Assembly: GCF_900105055.1 (NCBI RefSeq)
Contig: NZ_FNTA01000004.1
Span: 7,719,501-7,783,500, forward strand
Length of the DNA stretch: 64,000 bases
Source: Amycolatopsis lurida
Lineage (GTDB): Bacteria; Actinomycetota; Actinomycetes; Mycobacteriales; Pseudonocardiaceae
Direction of reading: 5' to 3'
Below the pieces are notes generated by a model. The model ran no database searches, was not told the origin of the DNA, and was given only the letters and a program-made list of their open reading frames with translations. Made by a program: the position numbers and the translations under genes. Below, in pieces: positions 49,657 through 59,700 of the stretch. Numbering within the stretch: the stretch's first letter is position 1; each line of letters starts with the position of its first letter.

Positions 49657-49833
49657 GGCGGGCCCCTCGTTCGTCGTGCCGACTCCCGATACCCCGGGTA
49701 ACGAGCGTTAAACCCGGATTGACGCGGGTAGCGCTCCGGATTGCGCCGTTCGGCTCAGGCCAATGGGTTTCTGTAACGGCGAGCGACCGGAAGACGACGC
49801 CTGGTGCGACCGGTCGTCGGCGGGCGGAGGGCC

Positions 49834-50865
49834 ATGCTGTCGAGTCTTCTCCCCGGGCTGCGGGAGCTCCGGGCACCGCTCGCCGCGGGGTACGTCTGGC
49901 TTCTCGGCCTCTGGCTCGCCCTGCGGCCGGGCCTGCCTCCACCGGGTCAGGCGTCCGGCGTCTACCGGGACCTGCTGGACCTCGGCACCTGGGCGGGAAA
50001 GGCCGCGGTCTTCGCGGCCGCCACCTTCGCCGCCTACCTGCTCGGCACCATGTCGCTCGCCGTGACGCACTGGCTGGACACCGTCGTGACCCCGCTGTTC
50101 CGCGCGCCGAGACTCCAGAGCGTCGCCTGGCTGGAGCCCAAGTACCGTGGCAGACGCCGGATCCTGCGCGCCCTGCGGGATGCGGTGGTCAACAAGCTGT
50201 CCGACCGGTTCCTCACGGACGAGGACTTCCGCGACAAGGTGCTGACCCACATCCGAGGTCTTCAGGAGTTCGCCCGCCGGGTGGGTCAAGAACCGCCGCG
50301 GATCATCGCCGGTGCCCGGAGTGACGAACACCGGCGCCGGGCCATGGACGACTACCTTCATCGGTGGCATCTCCTCGGAACGGTCGTGCGGACCGACGTC
50401 TACGTCGAGTCGGTCAAGGAAGATCTGGATTACGTCGGGCCCAGGCTGCTGGGGAAAGAGGACCAGCTCTACGGCGAATACGACCGGCAGAACGCCGAAG
50501 GCTCACTGCGCATCGGCCTCTTCCTGCCGCTGGTGTTCCTCATCGCTGTCCTGGCGTGGCGAGTCGGCCCTTGGTGCCTGGCGGCGTTGGCCGTGCCGGT
50601 GAAGCTCCTCTACCTCGGCTCGTCGTCCTGGGCGGCGGCCGAGCAGAACCTCGCCGTGGCGCTTGCCGCAGAACGAGTCGACAGCCCGACGCTGGAGCGG
50701 CTCAAGTCGGCCGACGTGGAGTTCGTGCCCTTCGAAGAGCTGATGGTGGGGCGGGTTGTGCCTGGCTACTACGCCGGTTACCCGAACGCTCGGGCACCGA
50801 GGGAGACGCAAGGGCGGATCGCTACGGTGGCGCCGAGCAAGTCCATGCCGAAGCCCAAGTTCTAG
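49834..50865 (+). CDS. membrane protein of unknown function
   Basis: A 343-residue protein. ATG 49834 (MLSSLLPGLREL) has GGAGG three bases before it; GTG 49804 would add ten residues. Two hydrophobic segments lie in the first 90 residues (AAGYVWLLGLWLALRPGL; AAVFAAATFAAYLLGTMSLAV) and one or two near 225-265 (IGLFLPLVFLIAVLAWRV; CLAALAVPVKLLYLG). A 120-residue soluble loop between them is charged (KYRGRRRILRALRDAVVNKL, SVKEDLDYVGPRLLGKEDQLYGEYDRQNAEGSLR). The pattern suggests a gate- or scaffold-like membrane protein. No family is recognised. Confidence 0.65.
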   Translation: MLSSLLPGLRELRAPLAAGYVWLLGLWLALRPGLPPPGQASGVYRDLLDLGTWAGKAAVFAAATFAAYLLGTMSLAVTHWLDTVVTPLFRAPRLQSVAWLEPKYRGRRRILRALRDAVVNKLSDRFLTDEDFRDKVLTHIRGLQEFARRVGQEPPRIIAGARSDEHRRRAMDDYLHRWHLLGTVVRTDVYVESVKEDLDYVGPRLLGKEDQLYGEYDRQNAEGSLRIGLFLPLVFLIAVLAWRVGPWCLAALAVPVKLLYLGSSSWAAAEQNLAVALAAERVDSPTLERLKSADVEFVPFEELMVGRVVPGYYAGYPNARAPRETQGRIATVAPSKSMPKPKF

Positions 50866-51040
50866 CCGGTGGTCCGACCTCGCCTTATAACGACATGGCC
50901 ATCTGACGGGGCCACCCAGGTGGAGTTGCCTGCCGGGCGGCCGACCGGGCCGACGATGTGCGGCAGCCTGATCTCGACGGACTCGTTCCGCGCCCTGACC
51001 GCGGGCTTGGCAATGACCACAGAGCCGAAGAGGAGTGGGC

Positions 51041-51517
51041 ATGACAATCGCCGTTGAGGATCTTGCGGGCCGAAGCCTCGTCCCTGACGAGCTGTTCGAG
51101 CGGCTCGTGAACCGCATCGCCAAGGAGAACGACCTGCCGCATGAGTTCGCAGCGCGCATCATGGACCAAACGCTGGCGTTTCTGCGTGCTTGCGGCGAAG
51201 ATCGCCGCGCGCCGCTCGCCCCATCGGAGCCGGTGGACATCGGGTGGCACACCTTCCTCCTCTACACCCGTGAGTACGCGTCCTTCTGCGAACGGGCGGC
51301 GGGCCGGTTCATCCACCACGTCCCCAACGACGACGGCGAAGGTCCGGCCGATCCGCAAGACCTGATCGCCCGGACCACCGAGGCTGTTCGCGATCTAGGT
51401 TTCGCGGTCGACACCGACCTTTGGTTGACTTCCAAGGTCAAGTGCAGCGACGGCGACGACGGTTGCCGGGCGTCGGGCAAGGACGGCAACGAGAACACCG
51501 ACACCAACGGCAAATAG
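51041..51517 (+). CDS. GRDP-like protein with Cys-containing C-terminal tail
   Basis: A 158-residue protein; ATG 51041 follows AGAGGAG. The core resembles actinobacterial glycine-rich-domain-protein-like sequences: LVPDELFERLVNRIAKENDLPHEFAARIMDQTLAFLRACG, then PVDIGWHTFLLYTREYASFCERAAGRFIHHVPND. The conserved WH and HH pairs could bind a metal. The C-terminal 30 residues change character: KVKCSDGDDGCRASGKDGN and a polar Asp/Asn/Gly end. A Cys-Gly-Asp tail on a small protein beside a kinase-like gene is compatible with a modified-peptide precursor, but that is speculative. The APH-like gene starts 20 bases after its stop. Confidence 0.65.
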   Translation: MTIAVEDLAGRSLVPDELFERLVNRIAKENDLPHEFAARIMDQTLAFLRACGEDRRAPLAPSEPVDIGWHTFLLYTREYASFCERAAGRFIHHVPNDDGEGPADPQDLIARTTEAVRDLGFAVDTDLWLTSKVKCSDGDDGCRASGKDGNENTDTNGK

Positions 51518-51537
51518 CGCCAGGACGGGACGATCAA

Positions 51538-52449
51538 GTGAAGCGGTACGGCTGGGGCGAGCTCCCGGAACCCGTCAGGCGAGCCATTCAGGAGCATGCC
51601 GGTGTTGTCGACAGGGTCGGGGAGATCGGGGTCGGTCAGAGCAGTAATTTCGCCGCGGTCGTCCATCGTGACGAAGGGACGCCCTTGTTCGTCAAGGGGG
51701 TGGAGGGGGTATCGCCTGCGATGCGCTGGCTTCGGAACGAGGCCGAACTCGGCACACTCGCGGCCGGGATCGCTCCAGCCGTGCACTTCGCCGCCGACAT
51801 CGACGACTGGCTGGTCGTCGGATTCGAATACGTGCCCGGCCGGCGAGCCTCGCTCCGGCCGGGCTCGCCGGATCTCAGACGAGTCGCGGACACGCTCGAC
51901 AGTATCGGCGAGATCGCGGCGCCCGGCCTCAAACCGCTGGAACAGCGCTGGAAGTCGGCGTGGTGGCCCAGACTCGCCCGGGAGCGGCCGGAGATCGTCG
52001 GTGCTTGGGACATCGACGAGTTGACGGCGTGGGAGAAGAAGGCCCCGGCGCTCACTGCCGGGGTCTCCCTGCTCCATACAGATCTTCACGCCGACCAGTT
52101 CCTCATCTCCGGGAACGGCGACGTCCGCGTCGTCGATTGGGGATGGCCCGCTCAAGGCGCGGCCTGGGTCGATCCCGCCTTCATGGTGCTTCGCCTGATC
52201 AGCGCGGGCCATCGGGTGGCGGACGCCGAAGCCTGGGCGTCGGCGAACACACGCTGGCAGGAGGCCGCGGAGGAAGAGGTCACCGCGTTCGCCGTGTACG
52301 TCGCTGGGCTTTGGAACTACAAGGCCGCCACGACCACCAGGCTGGCGCGGATCGCACGTGACTACGTCGGATGGCGGCTGCGGCTGCCTAGCGCGCGAGC
52401 AGGTCTCGCAGCGCCTTCACCACCTCCGCCGGTGACTCCTCCGCCATGA
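51538..52449 (+). CDS. aminoglycoside-phosphotransferase-like kinase
   Basis: A 303-residue protein from GTG 51538. The APH/choline-kinase fold is shown by GIGVGQSSNFAAVVHRDEGTPLFVKG (nucleotide loop and Lys), LLHTDLHADQFLI (HxDxxxxQ-type catalytic loop with Asp) and VRVVDWGWPAQG (metal Asp, DWG in place of DFG). Such proteins phosphorylate hydroxyls of small molecules, or sometimes proteins; the substrate is unknown. It follows the GRDP-like gene closely, and the pair is probably one transcript. Its last 20 residues (PSARAGLAAPSPPPPVTPP) overlap the 3' end of the convergent hydrolase gene by 62 bases and are Pro-rich and non-conserved in appearance. Confidence 0.8.
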   Translation: MKRYGWGELPEPVRRAIQEHAGVVDRVGEIGVGQSSNFAAVVHRDEGTPLFVKGVEGVSPAMRWLRNEAELGTLAAGIAPAVHFAADIDDWLVVGFEYVPGRRASLRPGSPDLRRVADTLDSIGEIAAPGLKPLEQRWKSAWWPRLARERPEIVGAWDIDELTAWEKKAPALTAGVSLLHTDLHADQFLISGNGDVRVVDWGWPAQGAAWVDPAFMVLRLISAGHRVADAEAWASANTRWQEAAEEEVTAFAVYVAGLWNYKAATTTRLARIARDYVGWRLRLPSARAGLAAPSPPPPVTPPP

Positions 52450-53257
52450 AGTGCCCCGCCGTGACCGTCCGGTGGTCCAGGTCCGTCGCCCACGCCTGCC
52501 AGAGCGCGACGGCGTCGTAGCCCAGCGCGGCGCCCCAGTCCTGCTGGAGCACGGTGAGCGGCATCGTGAGCCGGTTGCCCGCCGCACGGTCCGCCTGGTC
52601 GTGCTCGACGTCGACGCCGGCCGACGCGCGGTAGTCGGCGACGATCGAGGTCACCGCGTTCCGTGACGCCTCCAGGTACGCGGCCCGGACGTCGGCGGGG
52701 ATCGTGTCGCCGCGCTGCGTCCACGCGTCGAGGAAGTGCCCGAAGAACGCGTCGGGCGCGGCGCCGATCAGCTGTTCGGGCAGGCCGGGCGGCTGGGCCA
52801 TCAGGTAGAGGTGGAAGCCGACCGCGGCGGTGGTGCCGTGCAGGACGTCCCACATGTCCAGCGTCGGCAGCACGTCGAGGATCGCGAGATGGCTGACCTT
52901 GTCCGGGTGGTCGAGGCCCGCGCGCAGCGCCACCAGCGCGCCCCGGTCGTGCCCGGCGAGGGCGAACCGGTCGTGGCCGAAGGCCTTCGCGACGGCGACG
53001 ATGTCGGCCGCCATCGACCGCTTCGAGTAGGTCTCGCCGGTGTCGGCGGGCTTGTCGCTCCCGCCGTATCCTCGCAGGTCAGGGCAGAGGACGGTGTGGT
53101 CGGCCGCCAGATCCGCCGCGACGTGCCGCCACATGAGGTGGGTCTCGGGGAAGCCGTGCAGCAGCACGATCGGGCTGCCCGTCCCGGCGACGGCGACGTT
53201 GAGGGCCACGTCGTCCGCGACGGGCACACGCTGGTAGTCGAATCCGGTGATGCGCAT
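52388..53257 (-). CDS. alpha/beta hydrolase, haloacetate dehalogenase-like
   Basis: A 289-residue protein. LLHGFPETHLMWRHVA, CPDLRGYGGSDKP and the nucleophile elbow GHDRGA with Asp104 are those of the fluoroacetate/haloacetate dehalogenase branch (EC 3.8.1.3-like). The Arg in LRGYG would bind the carboxylate. The late His is in TAGHFMAEESPAEV. An Asp nucleophile means dehalogenase or epoxide hydrolase rather than esterase chemistry. The physiological substrate is unknown. It is divergent from the second SARP regulator, which might control it. Its last 62 bases are antisense to the kinase gene. Confidence 0.85.
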   Translation of the reverse strand: MRITGFDYQRVPVADDVALNVAVAGTGSPIVLLHGFPETHLMWRHVAADLAADHTVLCPDLRGYGGSDKPADTGETYSKRSMAADIVAVAKAFGHDRFALAGHDRGALVALRAGLDHPDKVSHLAILDVLPTLDMWDVLHGTTAAVGFHLYLMAQPPGLPEQLIGAAPDAFFGHFLDAWTQRGDTIPADVRAAYLEASRNAVTSIVADYRASAGVDVEHDQADRAAGNRLTMPLTVLQQDWGAALGYDAVALWQAWATDLDHRTVTAGHFMAEESPAEVVKALRDLLAR

Positions 53258-53378
53258 GGGTACCTTCCTGGTCGTTCAGTGACGACCGTCAGCGTCCCCG
53301 GCCCGAATCAGCACCCGGTCAGCGGCGACCGAGCGGCCGGGGCACGATGATCACCGTCCGTGAAGCGAGGAGGTGACG

Positions 53379-56300
53379 ATGCGGTTCGGGGTGCTCGGCC
53401 CGCTCGTGGCCGAGGACGCGCGCGGCGAAGTCGGGCTCAAGGGCCCGCGGCATCGCGCGGTGCTGGCCAGGTTGCTGATCGCCCGTGGCCGGGTCGTGCC
53501 GGTGGAACGCCTGGTCGACGACCTGTGGGAACGCCCGCCCCAGGGCGCGGTCGGCGCGGTCCAGACGTTCGTCGGGGCCTTGCGCCGCGCCCTCGAGCCG
53601 GACCGCGCTCCCCGTGAGCCCGCGCGGCTGCTGGTCACGGTCGCCCGTGGCTATGCCCTGCGCGCCGATTCCGTCGACGCGTGGGACTTCGAGGCCGCCG
53701 TCGCCGCGGCTCGTGAACTGCTCGACGCCCACCGGGCGGACGCGGCACTGTCGCAAGTGGACACCGCGCTCGGGCTCTGGCGCGGTCCCGCGTACGCCGA
53801 ATTCGCCGAAGAGGGCTGGGCCGTCGGCGAAGTCTCCCGCTTGACCGAACTCCGTTCACTGGCGGGAGAACTGCGTGCCGAAGCGCTCCTCGCGCTCGGG
53901 CGCGCCGCCGAGGTGATCCCGGAACTGGAACCGCTGGTCCGCGAGCATCCGTTGCGGGAGAACGGTTCCCGGCTGCTGGCGCTCGCGCTTTATCGCTCCG
54001 GGAGGCAGGGTGACGCGCTGGCAGTGCTGCGCACGACGCGTGAACATCTCGCCGACGAACTCGGCATCGATCCGAGCGCGGGCCTGCGGGACCTGGAGGC
54101 CGGCATCCTGGCGCAAGCTCCCAGCCTGGAGCCGTCCGCGCCCAAGATGGCCGAGCGGCCACTGATCGGGCGCGACGCGGAGCTGGCCGAGCTCGAAGAA
54201 GCCGTGACGCGGTCGCGGCTGGTGCTCGTTTCCGGCGACGCCGGGGTGGGGAAGACGGCGCTCGCTGAAGCGTTCTCCGCCCGTCTCGCCGCGAGGGGCT
54301 GGACCACGGCCTGGGGAAGCGATCCCGACGACGAGGGCGCGCCGCCCGCCTACGCCTGGACCCGGATCCTGGCCACGCTCGCCGAAGCCGGGTACGGCCC
54401 GGCGCCGGCGGCGGAGCCAGGAACCGAAGACCCACTGGCCGCGCGCTGGCGCTGGCATCGCGCCGTCGCGGCTCATCTGTCCGGTGCCGCGCCGCTCCTG
54501 CTCGTCCTCGACGACCTGCACTGGGCGGGCGAAGAGACCTTGGCGCTGCTGACCTCGGTGCTGGCCGAGCCGGTGTCGATCATCGCGACCTATCGCGGGA
54601 CCGATCCGCCCGCCCGGCTGACCGACTTCCTCGCCAGGGCCGCTCGCCACGAGCCGGCGCGGATCTATCTCGGCGGCCTGCCCCAGACCGAAGTCGCCGG
54701 ACTGGTCCGGGCCACGACCGGAGAAGAGATCGATCCGGAAACCGCCGCGGTGCTCCATCGGCGCACCGGTGGGAACGCGTTCTTCGTCCGTGAACTCGCC
54801 CGCCTCCTCGCAGCCGAAGGCGTGGGAGCCTTGACCGCGGTGCCGCCGGGTGTCCGCGACGTCGTCCGCCATCGGGTGGACGCGCTGCCGGACGACGTCG
54901 GCGGCGTGGTGCGGCGGGCGGCGGTGCTCGGGACGGACGTCGATCTGGACGTTCTCGAAGCCCTGGTGGGGAAAACCGCGCTCGACGCCGCCGAGACCGC
55001 GGTCCGGCGCGGATTCCTGACCGAGCAGGCGCCGCGCCGGTTCCGGTTCGCGCACGCGCTCGTGCGGGAGACGCTCTACCACGATCTCTCCCGTTCGCGG
55101 CGGGCCCGCGAGCACGGCGAGATCGCCGAGGCGCTGGAACATCTCCGCCCGGACGACGTCGATGCCCTGGCGCACCATTTCCTCCTGTCCGAGGAGCACG
55201 ACGACCGTGCCGCGCGGTACGCGCAGGCCGCCGCCGAACGGGCCGAAAGTCGTTTCGCGTCAACGGAAGCGGCGCGTCTCTGGGACGCCGCACTCACCGC
55301 GTACGACCGCTCCGGCGCCTCCGGCACGGCGAAGCGGCTGGAGCTGATCATGGGCAAGGCCCGGGCTTCGGCCGTCGCCGGCGGGCTCGACCGGTCACGG
55401 CGGCATCGCGCCGAAGCGTTGGAACTGGCGGAAAAACTGGACGATCCCCTGCTGACCGCGCGGGTGATCGGTGCCTTCGACGTCCCCGCCAGCTGGACCG
55501 AAAGCGATGACCGGGAACTCGCTTCCCGGATCGCGGAAGCCGTCGAGCGCACCCTCGCCGCCTTGCCCGCCGAACACGTGGCCGAGCGGTGCCGCCTGCT
55601 GGCCACCCTCGCCGTCGAAGTGCGGAACGCGGGCGGGCAGCGGGCACGCGAGGCTGCCCGAGAAGCCGAAGCGATCGCGCGGACGCTGGAAGATCCGGCT
55701 TTGCTGGCGTTCGCGCTCAACGCCCGGTTCCTGCAGTCCTTCGACCGCGCCGGTCTCGCCCCCGAGCGGGCCGGGATCGGCGCCGAACTGGTCGACCTCG
55801 CCGCGCGGCACGGGCTCGTGACGTTCGAGGTGCTCGGGCACCTCGTGCTCCTGCAGGCGAAGAGCGCGCTCGCGGATTTCGCCGCCGCGGATCGGCATGC
55901 GGTGGCCGCGGACGAACTCGGCGACCGATACGGCCTTCCGCTCGTCGGCGTCTTCACCCGGTGGTATCGCGCGATGCGGACCGCGATGACCGGTCCCGGT
56001 GGGGAAGCCGCCTATCGCGCCGCCGCGGCGGGTCTCGCGGGAACCGCCATGTCCGGTGTGGACAACGGGATCCTCGCGCTCGCCCTGTACTGCGACCGGC
56101 TCCAGCGTGGTTTGCCGCCCGAAGCACTGGAGGACCACTACGGCGCTTACGAAAGCTGGTGCCGCCCGGTGCTCCCTATCCCGGATTCGCCACGGGATCT
56201 GCTGTTCGAGGCTCGCACCTGTCTGCACGCCGTCGTCGCGATCGAACTCGGTGACCGGACGACGATGGAACGCCTCTACGCCGAGCTCCTACCTGCGGAA

Positions 56301-56462
56301 GGAGAGATCGCCGGTGCCGGGAGCGGGATGCTCACCCTCCGCCCGGTCGCGTACTACCTCGGCGAGCTGGCCACCGCCCTCGACCGCCGAGATGCGGCCG
56401 CCGGGCACCATCGGAAGGCGCGGGCCATCGCGGTGAAGGCCGGTTCACCGCACTGGAATTAG
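53379..56462 (+). CDS. SARP-type regulator with AAA/TPR signalling region
   Basis: A 1027-residue protein; ATG 53379 follows GAGGAGG. An OmpR-like winged helix (about 1-95: VLGPLVAEDARGEVGLKGPRHRAVLARLLIARG) and BTAD (about 100-250, ending LRTTREHLADELGIDPSAGLRDLEAGIL) are followed by an ATPase with Walker A SGDAGVGKTAL and Walker B LLLVLDDLHWAGEET. The remainder is TPR-like helical repeat. The ATPase wording resembles LuxR/LAL and AfsR relatives (IGRDAELAELEEAV). It is a large transcription activator responding to ATP and probably a ligand. Its target is not identified; the divergent dehalogenase-like gene is the nearest candidate. Confidence 0.9.
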   Translation: MRFGVLGPLVAEDARGEVGLKGPRHRAVLARLLIARGRVVPVERLVDDLWERPPQGAVGAVQTFVGALRRALEPDRAPREPARLLVTVARGYALRADSVDAWDFEAAVAAARELLDAHRADAALSQVDTALGLWRGPAYAEFAEEGWAVGEVSRLTELRSLAGELRAEALLALGRAAEVIPELEPLVREHPLRENGSRLLALALYRSGRQGDALAVLRTTREHLADELGIDPSAGLRDLEAGILAQAPSLEPSAPKMAERPLIGRDAELAELEEAVTRSRLVLVSGDAGVGKTALAEAFSARLAARGWTTAWGSDPDDEGAPPAYAWTRILATLAEAGYGPAPAAEPGTEDPLAARWRWHRAVAAHLSGAAPLLLVLDDLHWAGEETLALLTSVLAEPVSIIATYRGTDPPARLTDFLARAARHEPARIYLGGLPQTEVAGLVRATTGEEIDPETAAVLHRRTGGNAFFVRELARLLAAEGVGALTAVPPGVRDVVRHRVDALPDDVGGVVRRAAVLGTDVDLDVLEALVGKTALDAAETAVRRGFLTEQAPRRFRFAHALVRETLYHDLSRSRRAREHGEIAEALEHLRPDDVDALAHHFLLSEEHDDRAARYAQAAAERAESRFASTEAARLWDAALTAYDRSGASGTAKRLELIMGKARASAVAGGLDRSRRHRAEALELAEKLDDPLLTARVIGAFDVPASWTESDDRELASRIAEAVERTLAALPAEHVAERCRLLATLAVEVRNAGGQRAREAAREAEAIARTLEDPALLAFALNARFLQSFDRAGLAPERAGIGAELVDLAARHGLVTFEVLGHLVLLQAKSALADFAAADRHAVAADELGDRYGLPLVGVFTRWYRAMRTAMTGPGGEAAYRAAAAGLAGTAMSGVDNGILALALYCDRLQRGLPPEALEDHYGAYESWCRPVLPIPDSPRDLLFEARTCLHAVVAIELGDRTTMERLYAELLPAEGEIAGAGSGMLTLRPVAYYLGELATALDRRDAAAGHHRKARAIAVKAGSPHWN

Positions 56463-56463
56463 C

Positions 56464-56754
56464 TCACTGCTCCCGCATCGCGCGGCGGATCTCGGCCAGC
56501 TTGTCCTTGGCTGCCTTGTCCCGGTCGGCGATCTTCTTGTCGAGCGAGGCGACGTCTTCCTTGCCACCGAGCCCGGCGAGCTCGGTCGAGCCCAGCGACG
56601 TCGTGTACCGCTGCTCGATGCGGTCCCGCACGTGGTCGAACGAGGGCACGCCGCCCTCGCTGTAATCCGGCTCCGGGACCTCGACGGGCGCCGTCGGGGA
56701 CTCTTCGACGATCTCGGCGTCGAGGATTTCCTTGTCCGGGTTGTTCTCGGTCAT
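56464..56754 (-). CDS. small acidic coiled protein coupled to the nuclease/helicase
   Basis: A 96-residue soluble protein. Its ATG (56752-56754) overlaps the stop of the upstream nuclease/helicase gene as ATGA, so translation is likely coupled. The first half is acidic and disordered (TENNPDKEILDAEIVEESPTAPVEVPEPDYSEGG); the second half is helical (FDHVRDRIEQRYTTSLGS, EDVASLDKKIADRDKAAKDKLAEIRRAM). No family is recognised. Coupling to a DNA-processing enzyme suggests a dedicated partner or regulator. It ends two bases from the convergent SARP gene stop. Confidence 0.7.
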   Translation of the reverse strand: MTENNPDKEILDAEIVEESPTAPVEVPEPDYSEGGVPSFDHVRDRIEQRYTTSLGSTELAGLGGKEDVASLDKKIADRDKAAKDKLAEIRRAMREQ

Positions 56755-59700
56755 CGTCCACTCCGTCCTGCGTGCCACGGCACGGCTTCGGTCATCAACC
56801 CGAGCATGCCCGAAACCAGCCGCATCTGGTCGACCGTGCGGATGTCGGCTTCGACCAGCCGCGGCGAGCAGACCACGATCGCGAGCGCCTGTGCCCGCGA
56901 GAGCGCCACGTTCAGCCGGTTGCGGGAGAGCAGGAAGTCCAGGCCACGCGGCAGATCGACCGCCGAGGACGAGGTCATCGTGGTGATCACCACCGGCGCC
57001 TCTTGCCCCTGGAACCGGTCCACGGTGCCCACCCGGACACCGGGGTGCCCGGCCTGCTCCAGCGCGCGGGCCACGACCCGGGCCTGCAGGTTGTACGGCG
57101 CCACGACCAGGATGTCCTCGTCGCCGAGCGGCCGGGGTTCGCCGTGATCGGTCCAGGCGCGGCCGTGGAGTTCGGTGACCAGGGCGGTGACCGCCTCGGC
57201 CTCCTCGACCGACCTGGTCGTGTTGCCGTGGTGGTCGACCTCGGCGAGGTACAGGCCCGCCTCGATCCCGTCGATCGCCCGCTCGGCGGCCGAGGGATGC
57301 GAGTGCAGGCGGCCCGCGTAGGACAGCCGCGACACCGGCGCGCAGACGGCCGGATGCATCCGGCGGGTCTCGTCGAGGAAGTACCCGAGCTCGGCCGGGA
57401 TGATGTCCGCCTCGCCGATCAGATGCCCGAGCGCGGAGGCTTCGGCGCCCGCGGGATGCGTTCCCTGCACGACCTGCGGCAGCTGCTGCGGATCGCCCAG
57501 CAGCAGGAGATTCTTGGCGCACATCGACACCGCGAGCGCGTCGGCTAGGGCGAACTGGCCCGCCTCGTCGATGATCAGCAGGTCGAAGGGCTCTTCCCGG
57601 ATGGCGGCATTCGCGAACGTCCAGGCCGTCCCGCCGACCAGATGGCCGGTGTCGTGCTCTTCGCGCCATTTCACCAGCGCGGGATTGGTCTTCGGCTGCT
57701 CCCACGGCGCCGCCGGATCCGGGGTCCGCTTGGCGCGTTTGGCACACGGCAGATCCGGCGCGTTCTTGAGCGCGGCGGACAGCACGTTCTCCACGGCCTT
57801 GTGGCTGGTCGAGGTGACGGCGATCGTCTTGCCCGCGCGCACGAGTTTCGCGATGAGCCTGCCCGCGAGGTACGTCTTGCCCGCGCCGGGCGGGCCCTGG
57901 ACGGCGAGCGTGGAGCCGTCGAGCGCCTCGACGGCCTCGATCACCGTGCTCACCAGATCCGACCCGGCTTCGGGCAGGCTCCGGTCGTCGCGCAGCCGCG
58001 GCGTCGTACGCCGGAGGAGATCGACGCCGGGATGGGCGGGCAGCACCGGCAGCGTGTCGACGACGAGGCGCGCGAGATCCGCGACCGCGTCGTCCTTGGG
58101 CGAGGGGCGGACCGGGCTCCCCGGCAGCACCGCCACCGGCCGGTCGGCGGTGGTCTCGTCGGGCGGGCAGCTTTCTTCCAGGGTCAGCTCGACGGCGGTC
58201 GCCGAGACGACCTTCGCGTCCCGTGCGGCCGCTCCATACCGCAGGCGGACGTCGTCGCCGGGGGCGAAGGGATGCGGCCGGTCCGGGTCGCAGCGGAGCA
58301 TCAGCGAGCGTTTCGCCTTGCGGACCCGGCCCGACGGCGGCACCCATTCCCCGGCCTCCAGCGAGACCGGGACGGTGCAGGCGTTGTCGGTCTCCAGATC
58401 GCCGAGCGGGGCGGCCAGCTGGCGGAAGTACTCCCACCACGCCGGATTCGTCTCGCGGCGGTGGTAGCCGACGGACGCGGCCAGCAGCGCGCGGGCGCGA
58501 TCCTCGCCGGTGAACTCGCCAGGGTCGTCGGGAAGCCCGTCCAGCAGCGGATCGACCAGCGCGGCCAGCTGCGCGGCGCGTTCGGCGCGTTTCTGCGCGG
58601 CGACGTCCTCCTCGGTCTGGCGGAGTAGAGCGTCCACATCGGACTCTTCAGGTGGCTCGGCGAGCGCGATTCCTTCGTCCACGCGGACTTTGTGGAGGAA
58701 TTCGAAAAGCCGCAGCGTTGAGACGCAGTCGTATTCGTTGTAGTCGCTGATCCCGCGCAGCACCTCGTCCGCGTGTTCGGTCTCGCCGGAGGCCGTTAGC
58801 GTCAAGTACTCCTCGTAGGCCTCGATGCTCGAAACCGCCGTCTTGACGTCGCCATCGCGGGCTTCGGGCATGTAGAGCGGTTCGAGGTACTTGATGGAGT
58901 ACGACCGCTGGGAGACCCGGAGTGCCTTGCGCACCACGGAATACAGGTCCACCAGGCCGCCGCTGCGCAGCAGATGGTCGACGGCGTCCTCGCGGGTCCC
59001 GTGCACGGCGGCGAGCCGCTTGATCGCGGTGACCTCGTACGGGGCGTAGTGGTAGACGTGCGAGCCGGGATGCTCCGCGAGCCTCGCCGTGGCGAAGTCG
59101 ACGAACTCCTCGAAGGCCCGTTTCTCCTGCGACCGGTTGTGCGCCCAGAACGGCGTGAACTTCGTCCCCTCTTCGGCGGTCACGGCGCCGAAGAGGTATT
59201 CGAGCCCTTCGCCCGCCAAGGCGTACGGGTCGCCTTCCATGTCGAAGAAGACGTCGCCGGGCGCGGGCGGCGGGAGTTCGGCCAGCGCGTCCGGATCGAT
59301 GACCTCGTAGGCGACCTGCCCGGTGGCGTCCTGCCGGACCTGGATCGCGGCCTGGGCTCGCAGCGTGGTGAACGACATCGTCGAGATGTCACGCGGCCGG
59401 TCTTCGGGTGCGGCGGCCGCGAGCGCGTCGATCGTGCCGAGACCCGCGGCGACGAGTTTGCGCCGCTGGTCGCCGCGCATTCCCGCGACCAGCGAAAGAT
59501 CGCGATCGGCCTCGCGGGCGCTCGCGCAGTGCGCGGCATAGGAGCAGCCGCCGCACGCGGGCCGCTCGTCGGCCCACAGCGGAACCGGCAGTGTCGGCGG
59601 CCGGTTCCGCAGCCGGGCGCGGAGCCGGTCCACCAGCGGGAGGAAGTCGTCGACGCGGAACGACCGCGTGCTGTGATCACCCAGCAGCAGATGCATCTGC

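Noticed and set aside
53856..55199. Minus-strand frame of 447 codons opposite the second SARP gene
   Set aside because: No ribosome binding site, no domain signature, and Gly/Arg-rich text typical of an antisense shadow.
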